A DNA stretch of 64,000 nt, from assembly GCF_009737085.1 (NCBI RefSeq), contig NZ_WOVL01000010.1:62001-126000 (forward strand). Reading direction: 5' to 3'. Origin of the DNA: Paenibacillus sp. NEAU-GSW1. Its GTDB lineage: Bacteria > Bacillota > Bacilli > Paenibacillales > Paenibacillaceae. The translations under genes and the position numbers were made by a program. Under the pieces are notes generated by a model. The model was not told the origin of the DNA and did no database searches. It saw nothing but the letters and a program-made list of their open reading frames with translations. This document shows, piece by piece, positions 7,426-17,137 of the stretch; the stretch's first letter is position 1, and the number at the start of each line of letters is the position of its first letter.

Positions 7426-8559
7426 TTAGCGATCGCTGCGCGGGCGATTGCGCAAAAATGCTGGAATTTCGAGCTGGTCGCTCGAAGTACTTGTGCCAAA
7501 CGGTTTTACACTGCTTGACGAAGCAGATGAAGCGGATTGCGAGCTTGTTGAACGCGCTTCTGGCTCAGCTTGAGGCGCTGCTGCGCGGCGGACCGACGCC
7601 GAAGGCTTGTGCTCAAAGCCGGTTGCGATAACCGTTACTTTGATCTCGTCTTTCAAATCTTCGTCAATAATCGCACCAAAGATCATATTAACTTCCGGAT
7701 CGGAAGCCGAGATGACGATTTCAGCTGCTTCATTGACTTCATACAGCGACAGGTTGCTGCCGCCAGTAATATTCATAATTACTCCGCGTGCGCCGTCGAT
7801 CGACGTCTCGAGCAGCGGGCTCATGATTGCTTTCTTTGCCGCTTCTGCCGCACGATTCTCGCCAGTCGCGATGCCAATGCCCATAAGAGCCGAGCCGCGC
7901 TCAGTCATAATAGTCTTAACGTCAGCAAAGTCGAGGTTGATCAAGCCAGGAACGGCGATCAAGTCCGAAATGCCTTGTACCGCTTGACGCAATACGTTAT
8001 CCGCTTCGCGGAACGCTTCAAGCATAGGCGTCTTCTTGTCAACGATCTCAAGCAATCGGTCATTTGGAATGACGATAAGCGTATCAACCTTTTCTTTCAA
8101 CGCCTCGATGCCAAGCTCTGCTTGAGCGGAACGTTTGCGGCCTTCAAATGTGAATGGACGTGTTACGACGCCCACAGTCAGCGCGCCGCATTCGCGGGCA
8201 ATTTCTGCGATGACTGGTGCGGCGCCTGTTCCCGTGCCGCCGCCCATACCGGCAGTAACGAACACCATGTCCGAGCCTTTCAACTGATTGATAACAAGCT
8301 CGCGGGATTCTTCAGCCGCTTTCTTGCCTACTTCCGGATTGGCACCTGCGCCCAAGCCGCGTGTCAGCTTGTCGCCGATTTGCAATTTATGCTCCGACTT
8401 TGCAAGATGAAGAGCTTGCGCGTCTGTATTTACTGTAATAAACTCGACGTTCTTGACGCCGTTCTCGATCATTCGGTTAACGGCATTGCTTCCGCCGCCG
8501 CCTACACCAATTACTTTTATTTGAGCGAGTTGCTCCAAATCCATATCGAACTCCAACAT
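7426..8559 (-). CDS. ftsZ: Cell division GTPase FtsZ
   Basis: Tubulin homologue that forms the cytokinetic Z ring, 377 residues. Visible signatures: [17 protein letters not shown], the tubulin loop [10 protein letters not shown], the [12 protein letters not shown]7 catalytic loop, a variable Ser/Ala-rich linker (about 320-358) and the conserved C-terminal peptide [12 protein letters not shown] that binds FtsA and other partners. Two adjacent ATGs are possible; the second (8557-8559) gives the family N-terminus [13 protein letters not shown] and better spacing from GGGGGA. It is downstream of ftsA by 15 bp and ends in a terminator. Confidence 0.98.
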   Translation of the reverse strand: MLEFDMDLEQLAQIKVIGVGGGGSNAVNRMIENGVKNVEFITVNTDAQALHLAKSEHKLQIGDKLTRGLGAGANPEVGKKAAEESRELVINQLKGSDMVFVTAGMGGGTGTGAAPVIAEIARECGALTVGVVTRPFTFEGRKRSAQAELGIEALKEKVDTLIVIPNDRLLEIVDKKTPMLEAFREADNVLRQAVQGISDLIAVPGLINLDFADVKTIMTERGSALMGIGIATGENRAAEAAKKAIMSPLLETSIDGARGVIMNITGGSNLSLYEVNEAAEIVISASDPEVNMIFGAIIDEDLKDEIKVTVIATGFEHKPSASVRRAAAPQAEPEARSTSSQSASSASSSSVKPFGTSTSSDQLEIPAFLRNRPRSDR

Positions 8560-8574
8560 CATCTTATCCCCCGA

Positions 8575-9816
8575 TCAAATAAATTCGTTAAACATGCTTT
8601 TTAAACGTTCGAACATACCGGGTTTGGATGAAGCGGTGGAACCCGTCTTGCGGTTTGTCGTTTTCTTCACTGCACTTGTTCCGCGTGACCCCATATATTT
8701 CGAGACGTATTGAATCATGCCGACTCCGCTGCTGAAAGCGGGATCGCGTACGCCGATATAATCCGGCAGCGCGATACGCACAGACGATTCCAGCTCAGCC
8801 TGCGCCAATGCAAGCGTGCCAGGCATAGTCACCGACCCACCGGTCAATACGTATCCATTTACTTTATCGCCATAGCCGAGACGACGAACTTCCTGACGCA
8901 CAAGCTGAAAAATTTCCTGCATCCTCGGTTCAACAATGCTCGCAAGGTCAACCTGGGAAAATTCCTTTTCCAAGTTGCTGCCCATGCGAGTCACTTTGAA
9001 TTTTACTTCTTCCGCAGCATCGCTGACAAAAGCGCAGCCGTACTTCAGCTTGATTTTCTCCGCTTGCTCGCTTTGCGTCCGAAGACCGTAAGCAATATCA
9101 TTTGTCACATACTCGCCGCCGATTGGCAGCGTAGACGTAGCCGCAATACTGCCTTGCTCATAAATGGTAACCGTAGTCGAACCTGCTCCGATGTCCGTCA
9201 GCACGGTTCCGATCGTCTTCTCGTCTTTCGTCAATGACATAACGCCCGACGCGAGCGACATTAATATGACGCTCTTAATTCGAAGACCAGCTTTCTCTAC
9301 GCAACGCATTAAATTATGTATAGCTGTCTTTGCCCCTGTTACAATCGTCGCTTCCACCTCAAGGCGAACGCCGATCATACCGCGCGGATCCGAAATGCCC
9401 TCAAGCCCGTCCACTAAAAACTGCTTAGGAACCAAATTAATAATTTCACGCTCAGGCGGCAACGCCACTACTTTCGCAGCCTGAATAACGCGTTCGATAT
9501 CTTCTTCGCCTATTTCACGATCCTCGTTGGATACGGCAACTACGCCACGATTCGTCTGCAATGCAATATGGTTCCCTTGAATGCCGACATAGACGTCTGA
9601 TATTTGAATGCCCACCATTCGCTCCGCATGCTCCACCGCATTGCGAATTGATTGAACGGTTTGGTCAATATCTACAATTGCACCTTTGCGAATACCCTCC
9701 GAGTCGGCAGATCCAACTCCAATAATATTAATGGCTCCGTTATTGATTTCGCCAATAATAGCACGAACTTTGGATGTACCGATGTCCAAACTGACGATGA
9801 TGTCGTTGCTGCTCAA
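8575..9816 (-). CDS. ftsA: Cell division protein FtsA
   Basis: Actin-like ATPase that tethers FtsZ to the membrane, 413 residues. It has the phosphate-1 motif VSLDIGTSKVRAIIGE, the 1C region after residue 80, phosphate-2 LTDIGAGSTTVTIYE, the adenosine motif GYVLTGGSVTMPG, and a C-terminal amphipathic helix GMFERLKSMFNEFI after a Ser/Thr/Lys-rich linker. The start is TTG (9814-9816), 8 nt after GGAGGT, giving MSSNDIIVSLDIG; a TTG seven codons upstream overlaps the ribosome site. It is co-transcribed with ftsZ. Confidence 0.96.
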   Translation of the reverse strand: MSSNDIIVSLDIGTSKVRAIIGEINNGAINIIGVGSADSEGIRKGAIVDIDQTVQSIRNAVEHAERMVGIQISDVYVGIQGNHIALQTNRGVVAVSNEDREIGEEDIERVIQAAKVVALPPEREIINLVPKQFLVDGLEGISDPRGMIGVRLEVEATIVTGAKTAIHNLMRCVEKAGLRIKSVILMSLASGVMSLTKDEKTIGTVLTDIGAGSTTVTIYEQGSIAATSTLPIGGEYVTNDIAYGLRTQSEQAEKIKLKYGCAFVSDAAEEVKFKVTRMGSNLEKEFSQVDLASIVEPRMQEIFQLVRQEVRRLGYGDKVNGYVLTGGSVTMPGTLALAQAELESSVRIALPDYIGVRDPAFSSGVGMIQYVSKYMGSRGTSAVKKTTNRKTGSTASSKPGMFERLKSMFNEFI

Positions 9817-9901
9817 CCCGCGGCACCTCCGTTTCAACTAATAATATTTAGCGCTTCGAAATGTATTCAGGACTAAAAAAATGAAAAACGTCTTTCTACA
9901 T

Positions 9902-9926
9902 ATTCAACGCAGTTGATATTTTCCCT
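9902..9926 (-). promoter_or_regulatory. Candidate sigma-H promoter for ftsAZ
   Basis: On the minus strand AGGGAAAAT (9918-9926) is separated by 12 bp from GAAT (9902-9905), close to the sigma-H pattern AGGAWWT-N12-14-GAAT. The ftsAZ operon of B. subtilis has a sigma-H promoter in this position. Two TGTAGAA near-matches to Spo0A boxes flank it. Confidence 0.4.
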
Positions 9927-10072
9927 CTTTTTTCTACAAAATTTTCAGCACTCTATTTTTAGATACGAAGTGCGCTGGGACCGCGCTAATCGTTTCGATT
10001 GTGTCATGGCAATCAAAGCTAAAGATATAATTAAAATTCTACCATTCTTTCTACCTATTGAGTAGTCTATTT

Positions 10073-10822
10073 TTAGTCAGTTTCCATATTTTCAGTAGAA
10101 TTTCCATCAAACGGAACATACGTGTCGGCTAAAAGCATCGTAATCTTGCCTGGCTCCTGCGATTCGATTACCGCATTAAGCGCTTCAATCTTTTCTGAAA
10201 GCAGCGAGACTGATGTAATAACCTCAAATTTCGTTCTCGTATACATTTTGATCCGATCCGGATATGCCTTGGAAGGATACGGAATGATTTCCGACAGATC
10301 GGAAAGCTGTTTCGCTGAGATCGTCCCAAGCTGCTTCGTCAATTCCGCCTTATTCGGGTCATCTGCCTTCCAGCCGGAAAGTACCGGCTTGTCCAGCAGC
10401 GCCTCTCCGCTTGCAGCCAATACGCTGGTCGCATTGGACATAATGGCCGTCATTTGGCCGTCCGGTCCAATTTCAAACGCAACAACAGGATATTCCTTGA
10501 CCGAAATGGTAATCGAGCCCGGAAATTGTTTGACAACCGTCGCTTCCTGCACAGCCTTTACCTTCAAAACACGCTTTTCCAGCGTCTCTTTGGCAACTCC
10601 AAAAAAAGCGTCTCCTATTGCAATATCCGCCGCGCCGACGATTTCCGCTTTCGTTGCGTTAACGGAACCCGTAACGTCGATGACTGAAATTTTACTGATG
10701 GAAGAATTGAAAAAAAGCACGGCAAGAAGTACCGCAAATAGCAAAAAGAGAATTGACAGCAGCTTGCGGCTGCCTTTTCTTCGGCGTTCCGGTTGTTTCA
10801 GCACAGGCATCTGCGCGCTCAT
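10073..10822 (-). CDS. divIB: Cell division protein DivIB/FtsQ
   Basis: Bitopic divisome protein of 249 residues. There is a basic cytoplasmic tail (RRRKGSRK), a membrane helix at about residues 20-40 (LLSILFLLFAVLLAVLFF), an extracellular POTRA domain (about 45-115, ISVIDVTGSVNATKAEIV to VVKQFPGSITISVKEYPVVAFE) and the FtsQ beta domain after it. The ATG has GGAAGGGA 6 nt upstream. It lies between murA and ftsA, as in many Paenibacillaceae. It works with FtsL and DivIC. Confidence 0.93.
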   Translation of the reverse strand: MSAQMPVLKQPERRRKGSRKLLSILFLLFAVLLAVLFFNSSISKISVIDVTGSVNATKAEIVGAADIAIGDAFFGVAKETLEKRVLKVKAVQEATVVKQFPGSITISVKEYPVVAFEIGPDGQMTAIMSNATSVLAASGEALLDKPVLSGWKADDPNKAELTKQLGTISAKQLSDLSEIIPYPSKAYPDRIKMYTRTKFEVITSVSLLSEKIEALNAVIESQEPGKITMLLADTYVPFDGNSTENMETD

Positions 10823-10842
10823 CGCTTGTCCCTTCCTTCGGC

Positions 10843-10878
10843 AAAAGCATCCGGTCCCGCAAGTTTAGCGGGATCCGG
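10843..10878 (-). terminator. Possible weak terminator/attenuator between murA and divIB
   Basis: A GC-rich hairpin (CCGGATCCCGC / GCGGGACCGG with one bulge, 7-nt loop) followed by ATGCTTTT on the minus strand. The T tract is short, so it probably attenuates rather than blocks transcription into divIB. Confidence 0.4.
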
Positions 10879-10903
10879 TTATTGAATGTAACGATTCAAG
10901 GTA

Positions 10904-12181
10904 TTAGTTCGTTAGGTTGTTCGGTACCGGAGACTGACGCGTAATGCGCGCGCCGAGCCGGGTAAGCATCGAATCGATTCGATCGTAGCCGCGGTCGATA
11001 TGATGAATTTGCTCTACGACCGTTTTCCCTTGGGCCGCAAGGCCGGCAATAACAAGAGCCGCTCCTGCTCGAAGATCGGTCGCTTCAACCGTCGCACCGT
11101 AAAGTCTTGGAACGCCGCGAATGATGGCCGCATTCATATCGACTCGAATATCCGCGCCCATACGCGACAATTCATCGACATGCTTCAGACGGCTTTCAAA
11201 AATCGTCTCTTTCATAATGCTGACTCCGTCTGCAAGCGTCAGAAGCACCATGACCTGAGATTGCAAATCGGTCGGAAACGCCGGATAAGGAGCTGTGACA
11301 ATCCGCTCTACCGATTTGGCTCTAGCAGCGCTGCCGACTTTAATTATATCACCGTCTACGGCGATTTGAACACCAGCCCGGCGCAGCACATGTATTAATG
11401 AAGTCAAATGCGCTGGATTTGTATTTTGCAGCGTAACCTGGCCTCTCGTGGCAGCAGCGGCGACCATTATCGTGCCGGCTACAATTCGATCGGGAATAAC
11501 CTTATACCGGCACGGCGTAAGCGACTGTACCCCCTCGATCGTAATCGTATCCGTGCCTGCGCCAATAATTTTCGCGCCCATTGCGTTGAGGAACCGCTGC
11601 AGATCCTGAATTTCCGGTTCCCTAGCCGCATTGCTGATCGTCGTTCGGCCTTCCGCCAGAACAGCGGCCATCATAATATTTTCCGTCGCGCCGACGCTTG
11701 GGAACGCCAAATGAATATCAGCCCCGAATAGCTTACCGGCGCGGCAAATAATACGATTCCCGGCTTCCTCTATTTCCGCGCCAAGCGCTTCAAGCCCTTG
11801 CAAATGAAGATCGATCTTTCGCTCACCGATCGCGCAGCCTCCCGGCTGATAGACTTGTGCTTCTCCAAACCTCGCAAGCAATGGACCCATTAAAAATATA
11901 GACGATCGCATTTGCCCCATCAACGACTCCGGCACACGAGAGGTATGAGCGGTATCCGTATCTATGACGACCGTATTCCCATTATGCTCGGCGCGGCATC
12001 CTAATTCGCGTAAAATGTTAAGCATGACCTCGATATCGAGCAGCTTCGGCACATGATCAATCGTCGTAGTGCCTTCTGCGAGCAAGCTTGCTGCCAATAT
12101 CGGCAAAGCGGCATTTTTCGCTCCTTGGATAACAATGGATCCTGAGAGAGGTTTCCCGCCTTCAATCACCAATTTGTCCAA
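10904..12181 (-). CDS. murA: UDP-N-acetylglucosamine 1-carboxyvinyltransferase (MurA)
   Basis: First committed step of peptidoglycan synthesis: transfers enolpyruvate from PEP to UDP-GlcNAc in the cytosol. The 425-residue protein has the EPT fold, with GAKNAALPILAASLL near the N-terminus and the active-site cysteine in QPGGCAIGERKIDLH, the residue attacked by fosfomycin. TVVEQIHHIDRGYDRI near the C-terminus is also typical. The start is TTG (12179-12181) after GGAGGTGATACA. It lies 15 bp behind murB. Confidence 0.97.
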   Translation of the reverse strand: MDKLVIEGGKPLSGSIVIQGAKNAALPILAASLLAEGTTTIDHVPKLLDIEVMLNILRELGCRAEHNGNTVVIDTDTAHTSRVPESLMGQMRSSIFLMGPLLARFGEAQVYQPGGCAIGERKIDLHLQGLEALGAEIEEAGNRIICRAGKLFGADIHLAFPSVGATENIMMAAVLAEGRTTISNAAREPEIQDLQRFLNAMGAKIIGAGTDTITIEGVQSLTPCRYKVIPDRIVAGTIMVAAAATRGQVTLQNTNPAHLTSLIHVLRRAGVQIAVDGDIIKVGSAARAKSVERIVTAPYPAFPTDLQSQVMVLLTLADGVSIMKETIFESRLKHVDELSRMGADIRVDMNAAIIRGVPRLYGATVEATDLRAGAALVIAGLAAQGKTVVEQIHHIDRGYDRIDSMLTRLGARITRQSPVPNNLTN

Positions 12182-12196
12182 TGTATCACCTCCGAA

Positions 12197-13102
12197 TTAC
12201 CGCTCACCCACCACCAATACTTCCGGCACAAGCGCAATGCCGTACCGATCTTGAATCGTTGCTTGGATATGTGATATGAGGGTGAGAACATCTTCAGCTG
12301 TCGCTTGCCCTGTGTTAATGATGAAATTGGAATGAAGCTCGGAAACTTCCGCGCCACCAAAGCGCGCGCCCTTCAAGCCTGCCTCTTCGATTAGCCGAGC
12401 GGCATGATCGCCCGTCGGATTGCGAAATACGCTGCCGCAGCTTGCCAATTGCAAAGGCTGCGTGCGAAGCCGTCTCTCTTTATGCGCGTTCATAGCAGTT
12501 GTAATTTCCTTACGGTCTCCTTCGGTTAGCTCGAAGGTCGCTTCCAGAACGAGCCCCTTCTTCTCGTGAAGAATGGAATGGCGATACGAAAACTGCATAT
12601 CCTCCCGTTCAAAACGAACCACTTCACCTGTCTCCAGCACAATGTCAGCTGATCTAAAAATACGTGACACATCCGATCCATGCGCGCCCGCGTTCATGTA
12701 GACGGCTCCGCCTACCGCTCCGGGAATGCCCCCTGCAAATTCCAGTCCGGAAAGCCCATTCTTGCCCGTCATAACAGCAAGTTTAATAAAGGAATAGCCT
12801 GCTCCGGCATGAACGAGATTGTCTTCAAAACGCACATAATCCAGCCCGTCACGCGGTTTAATAACAACGCCTCGAATGCCTTTGTCTCTCACCAGCATGT
12901 TGGAGCCGCGACCGAGCGAGGTCCATGAAATACTATGCTTATGAAGGATGCGGATCGCCGACACGAGTTCGTCTTTGCCTTTTGGAATAAGAAGAAGATC
13001 GGCGGGACCGCCAATTTTCCACGTTGTATGATTGGCCATTGGTTCATTGAACAGCAGCTCGCCAATGTTCGCTTGCTCCAGTTCGGAGATAAATGGTTTC
13101 AT
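12197..13102 (-). CDS. murB: UDP-N-acetylenolpyruvoylglucosamine reductase (MurB)
   Basis: FAD- and NADPH-dependent reductase making UDP-MurNAc. At 301 residues it is the type II (short) form of Gram-positives. Visible are the FAD-binding motif SLGRGSNMLVRD, SGLEFAGGIPGAVGGAVYMNAGAHG and the catalytic serine in ASCGSVFRNP, followed by AARLIEEAGLKG. The ATG has AAGGAGGT 8 nt upstream. Upstream lies a 396-bp non-coding gap where murG would be expected. Confidence 0.97.
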   Translation of the reverse strand: MKPFISELEQANIGELLFNEPMANHTTWKIGGPADLLLIPKGKDELVSAIRILHKHSISWTSLGRGSNMLVRDKGIRGVVIKPRDGLDYVRFEDNLVHAGAGYSFIKLAVMTGKNGLSGLEFAGGIPGAVGGAVYMNAGAHGSDVSRIFRSADIVLETGEVVRFEREDMQFSYRHSILHEKKGLVLEATFELTEGDRKEITTAMNAHKERRLRTQPLQLASCGSVFRNPTGDHAARLIEEAGLKGARFGGAEVSELHSNFIINTGQATAEDVLTLISHIQATIQDRYGIALVPEVLVVGER

Positions 13103-13498
13103 TTGGTCGTACCTCCTTGTGCTTCCTTGGTGAAGAACGGATTCGCTGTCTCACTGGCGCCGTATGGCGCCGGGATTCGCTGCGCTGGCATTAACCGGCC
13201 CGACAGGGTGACGGTCACGATTTATAGAGTATCTTATGCCCTGCGTGCTCCGAGTGTGACAGCAGCCCATTTCTTGAAGCTTCTTTCAATCTATATTCTA
13301 GCATGGATAAGGCCTATTGCCCTCTATATCTTTCAGCGGCCTCGGGGGCCGCGATCATTCATGCCCTGACTTTGCGACTGACAACTAATAAACATCTAAT
13401 AAGCTTTCACAAACACAAAATGGACGTCATGAGCCGCCGTCAAATGGGGCTCATGTCGACCATTGCAACAAACCGTATGCGGCTTTGCGGTATGCGCG
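13103..13498. other. Non-coding gap between spoVE/ftsW and murB, at the usual site of murG
   Basis: No frame here resembles MurG; I see no trace of its N-terminal glycine-rich loop. The gap holds three inverted repeats: CATGAGCC/GGCTCATG (13428-13455), GCGGCC/GGCCGC (13336-13352) and GGCGCC/GGCGCC (13156-13171). None has a T tract, so they are not obvious terminators. Reads as degraded or intergenic sequence that may carry a promoter for murB. Confidence 0.6.
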
Positions 13499-14596
13499 TT
13501 ACCTCGAATAGCGAGAAATGTTTAGCAAAATGCCGAGAGCCGTCAGCAGCAGCGTCAATGACGACCCGCCGTAGCTCACAAGCGGAAGCGTAATACCCGT
13601 AACCGGCATCGCCCCAATGACAACGCCGATATTAATCAGCACCTGTACGCCGACGATGCCTGTAATGCCTACCGCGAGCAGCGTGCCAAACGTATCGGGA
13701 GCCGATATCGCGGCACGGATGCCGCGCCATACGAGGATGGCAAACAGTGTAATTAATGCAGCTCCACCGATAAACCCGAGCTCCTCCGAAACAATCGAGA
13801 AAATAAAATCGGTTTGCGGCTCAGGCAAATAACTGAACTTTTGCCTGCTCATGCCGAGTCCAAGACCAACCAGCCCGCCCGGTCCAATCGCATACAGCGA
13901 CTGGATAATCTGATAGCCGTTACCGAGAGGGTCTGCCCATGGATCTAGAAAGCCGGTTATACGGTTTAGACGGTATGGCTCCGCAATAATAAGCCCGATC
14001 ATTCCTACTGCGCCGACAGCGGCAAGAGATGCCAAATGGCTAATTCTTGCGCCTGACGTAAAAATAAGCAGCATCGAGGCGCCGACCATTACCGCGCCGG
14101 AACCAAGGTCAGGCTGCAGCATGATTAAGCCGAAAGCTAGTCCGACCAGGCCAAGCGGCGGCAACAGCCCTTTCGTAAATAAAGTAATCGTCTGCTGCTT
14201 TTCCGACAGCCATTTGGACAAAAACAAAATCATCGCCAGCTTCATAAATTCCGAAGGCTGAATGCCGAACGAACTGATGCCCAGCCAGCTTCGGGCTCCG
14301 CCGCGCACGACGCCGACACCGGGAACAAGGACGATGACAAGCAGGACGAAGCAGATGATGAGCGCAATTCTCGCCCATTTTTTCCAGATCAAATAGTTGG
14401 CGTTCATCGTAAAAATCAGCGCCCCGATGCCGAGCAAGGCGAAGATGAACTGACGTTTGACATAATAGAACTTGTCACCGAACTCATGAAAGGCGAGAAC
14501 GGCGCTCGCACTGTATACCATTACCAATCCGATGGCAAGAATGAGCGCAATCGAGACGATCATCCAAACGTCCGGGGCGGACCTGCCTTTGGCCAT
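13499..14596 (-). CDS. spoVE: SEDS-family peptidoglycan glycosyltransferase (FtsW/SpoVE)
   Basis: Multi-pass membrane glycosyltransferase that polymerises lipid II together with a class B PBP. The 366-residue protein has about ten membrane segments and the SEDS signatures VYSAS, GARSWLGI and SFGIQPSEFMKL near the start of the middle loop, the conserved region PEPQTDFIFSIVSEELGF and the C-terminal PLVSYGGSS. The ATG at 14594-14596 follows AGAGGTGTG. By position, between murD and murB, it corresponds to Bacillus spoVE; FtsW and SpoVE cannot be separated by sequence alone, and spoVD is in the same cluster. Confidence 0.9.
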   Translation of the reverse strand: MAKGRSAPDVWMIVSIALILAIGLVMVYSASAVLAFHEFGDKFYYVKRQFIFALLGIGALIFTMNANYLIWKKWARIALIICFVLLVIVLVPGVGVVRGGARSWLGISSFGIQPSEFMKLAMILFLSKWLSEKQQTITLFTKGLLPPLGLVGLAFGLIMLQPDLGSGAVMVGASMLLIFTSGARISHLASLAAVGAVGMIGLIIAEPYRLNRITGFLDPWADPLGNGYQIIQSLYAIGPGGLVGLGLGMSRQKFSYLPEPQTDFIFSIVSEELGFIGGAALITLFAILVWRGIRAAISAPDTFGTLLAVGITGIVGVQVLINIGVVIGAMPVTGITLPLVSYGGSSLTLLLTALGILLNISRYSR

Positions 14597-14642
14597 AGCG
14601 AACACACCTCTTAGCAAGCGGAAGTAGGGACGAGCCCCCTAC

Positions 14643-16079
14643 TTACAAGGTATGCGCCGAATTTTTAAAAATGCGCCCGCGTTGCTCATAAGACTCAAAC
14701 ATGTCCCAGCTCGCGCATGCGGGCGACAGCAGCACGATATCGCCCGGCTCAGCAAGCGTTGCCGCCTGCCGGACTGCTTCGCGCAATGTCGATTCAGCGT
14801 CTTCTACAGGTTCGACCAATCGAACATTCGCTAAACCCGCGAGCTCAGCTACAGCAGCCAGCTTTCCTCTCGTTTCTCCCAGCGCGACAAGGCCCTTGAG
14901 ACGGTCGCGGAACAGCGGAAGCAGCTCCATATAATCGGAGCCTCTGTCCAAACCGCCCGCAATCAATACAATTGGCGCGCTCAGCGAGCCAACGGACATC
15001 GTCGTTGCGGTCGGATTCGTCGCCTTGGAGTCGTTGTAGTACTTAACGCCGTTCACTTCAGCGGCATATTCAAGACGGTGCTCTACGCCGCGGAAGCTGC
15101 GAAGCGCCGATACAAACGCATTCGGATCGGCTCCTGCACTAAGGCAGGCTGCGATTGCAGCAAGCGCATTTGCCGCATTATGGCGGCCCGGAATGCCGAG
15201 CTCGCCAACCGGAACGATTACCGTCTCGGAACCGTCCTCGCGGCGCCATACGATATTTCGGGCTGCTGCACTTGCGCCATCGCTATCGCTCTCTCCGCGA
15301 ACGAAAGGCGGTTCGATGCAGACGCCTTTCTCGAGACTTTCGTACAACGAAAAAGGTAAAACACGAGCCGCCGCTGCCGCCGCTGCTTCCCGGCAAATAG
15401 GGTCGTCCCAATTCAACACGGCAACGTCTTCTGCTGTCTGATTCGCGAACAGCTTGGCTTTGGAAGCAATATAATCTTCCATGCCGCCGTGATAGTCCAA
15501 ATGTGTCTCAACGACGTTCAACAGCATGCCGACACGCGGCCGGAAAGCTGCTGTACCCTTCAACTGAAAGCTGCTAAGCTCGGCAACAATCCAATTGTTC
15601 TCCGAAGCGGCAACAGCCGCCTCGCAAAGAGGCGTGCCGATGTTGCCTGCTACGATTGGATGTAGGCCAGCAGCCTTGAGCAGCTCGCCGATCCAAGTCG
15701 TTGTCGTCGTTTTGCCATTCGATCCGGTAATGCCGATAATCGGAGCTGGCGAAAGCCAGTACGCAACCTCTACCTCCGTTACGACCTCAACGCAAAGCTC
15801 TTCGGCGCGGCGCACCGGATCCGCCGTATAAGGGATGCCCGGATTTTTAACTAACAGCGCCGTTTCTTTCGTTACTAGATCTTCCGGATGATAACCGCAT
15901 AGCACAGAAATGCCCAAAGCAGTCAATTCGTCCGCTTCGGGGCACAATTCTCGTTCTTTTTTATCATTTACAATGACGTCCGCACCTAGAGAGTGGAACA
16001 CTTTCGCAACGCTAACGCCGCTTCTCGCGAGGCCCAGCACGACGACCCGGCGGCCGCGATATGTTTCAGGATGGTTCAT
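14643..16079 (-). CDS. murD: UDP-N-acetylmuramoylalanine-D-glutamate ligase (MurD)
   Basis: Cytosolic ATP-dependent Mur ligase adding D-Glu to UDP-MurNAc-L-Ala. The 478-residue protein has the N-terminal Rossmann domain (VVVLGLARSGVSVAKVFHSLGADV), the central ATPase P loop [32 protein letters not shown], the NVVETHLDYHGGMEDYIASKAKLF segment (carbamylated lysine region) and the C-terminal NDSKATNPTATTMSV and LLSPACASWDMF motifs. An insert rich in Ser/Asp/Ala (about 255-275) is not conserved. It lies between mraY and spoVE. Confidence 0.97.
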   Translation of the reverse strand: MNHPETYRGRRVVVLGLARSGVSVAKVFHSLGADVIVNDKKERELCPEADELTALGISVLCGYHPEDLVTKETALLVKNPGIPYTADPVRRAEELCVEVVTEVEVAYWLSPAPIIGITGSNGKTTTTTWIGELLKAAGLHPIVAGNIGTPLCEAAVAASENNWIVAELSSFQLKGTAAFRPRVGMLLNVVETHLDYHGGMEDYIASKAKLFANQTAEDVAVLNWDDPICREAAAAAAARVLPFSLYESLEKGVCIEPPFVRGESDSDGASAAARNIVWRREDGSETVIVPVGELGIPGRHNAANALAAIAACLSAGADPNAFVSALRSFRGVEHRLEYAAEVNGVKYYNDSKATNPTATTMSVGSLSAPIVLIAGGLDRGSDYMELLPLFRDRLKGLVALGETRGKLAAVAELAGLANVRLVEPVEDAESTLREAVRQAATLAEPGDIVLLSPACASWDMFESYEQRGRIFKNSAHTL

Positions 16080-16170
16080 AAGTCAGCAGCTCCTTTATCT
16101 ATGTAGAACGCAGCAATAACGATAAACAGCAACTTCGCCGGCCCATGGCGGCGGCGAAGTTGCCCAAATA

Positions 16171-17133
16171 TTAGAATACGCGAGCGAGCGCCAGGCCAAG
16201 CACGGCCAGCAACAGGCCAACCGACCAGAAGACCGTAACGACGCGCCATTCCGACCAGCCCACAAGCTCGAAGTGGTGATGGATCGGACTCATTTTGAAA
16301 ATGCGCTTGCCTCGCAGCTTAAACGATGTCACCTGCAAAATAACGGACAGCATTTCCAAGACGAACACGCCGCCAATGATGACAAGCAGCAGCTCCGACT
16401 TGGTCAAAATCGCGACGGCAGCTATGCCGCCCCCAATGCCGAGCGAGCCTGTATCGCCCATAAACACTTTCGCAGGATGCGCGTTGTATATGAGAAAACC
16501 GAGCACAGCTCCAATCATTGCCGCAGAGAAAATGGCCGATTCATGCGCGGAAGCTTGCAGCGCGATAATCGTAAATGCGCCGAAGGCAATTGCGCTCGTT
16601 CCGGACAGCAAGCCGTCCAGGCCGTCCGTAAAGTTGACGGCGTTGCTCGAACCAAACAAGATGATGACGACAAAAGGATAATAAAACCAGCCAAGGTCAA
16701 GGCCCCAATCGGTTAACGGAACCGAAACGACGGTACTGTGATTCATATTGTACAGCTGGGCGCATACGATGATGGAGAACAGCAGCTGACCGAACAGCTT
16801 CTGCCGCGCGGTCAAGCCGAGCGACCGTTTGAATACGATTTTAATATAATCATCAAGAAAACCGACAAGTCCAAAACCGAGCGAAGCGGTCAGCAGCACC
16901 CAAAATTCCGCTGTCTTATCGGAAAATTTCAAGAATGCAATTAGCAGCGCCAGCATGATGATAATGCCGCCCATCGTTGGCGTCCCGCTTTTTTTCAAAT
17001 GGCTTTGCGGGCCGTCCGTTCGAATCTGTTGTCCGAACTTCATCCGTCTAAGCAGAGGAATGAACAATGGTCCCAGCAGTACCGCTAGCAGGAATGAAGC
17101 TCCTAATGAAAATAAGATGACCATCATGTCCAT
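16171..17133 (-). CDS. mraY: Phospho-N-acetylmuramoyl-pentapeptide transferase (MraY)
   Basis: Integral membrane enzyme making lipid I from UDP-MurNAc-pentapeptide and undecaprenyl phosphate. The 320-residue protein has about ten membrane helices and the family motifs [22 protein letters not shown] with the catalytic aspartates, [27 protein letters not shown] and [10 protein letters not shown]. The start is the ATG at 17131-17133 behind GCGAGGTGAGGAA, giving [11 protein letters not shown]; it lies 4 bp past the murF stop, so coupling is likely. Confidence 0.97.
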   Translation of the reverse strand: MDMMVILFSLGASFLLAVLLGPLFIPLLRRMKFGQQIRTDGPQSHLKKSGTPTMGGIIIMLALLIAFLKFSDKTAEFWVLLTASLGFGLVGFLDDYIKIVFKRSLGLTARQKLFGQLLFSIIVCAQLYNMNHSTVVSVPLTDWGLDLGWFYYPFVVIILFGSSNAVNFTDGLDGLLSGTSAIAFGAFTIIALQASAHESAIFSAAMIGAVLGFLIYNAHPAKVFMGDTGSLGIGGGIAAVAILTKSELLLVIIGGVFVLEMLSVILQVTSFKLRGKRIFKMSPIHHHFELVGWSEWRVVTVFWSVGLLLAVLGLALARVF

Positions 17134-17137
17134 TTCC

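Noticed and set aside
7127..7631. Open frames on both strands across array 1
   Set aside because: Same reason as for array 2; one runs antisense into ftsZ and none has initiation signals.
13103..13498. Remnant of murG
   Set aside because: Minus-strand frames in the gap show no glycine-rich loop or other MurG signature.
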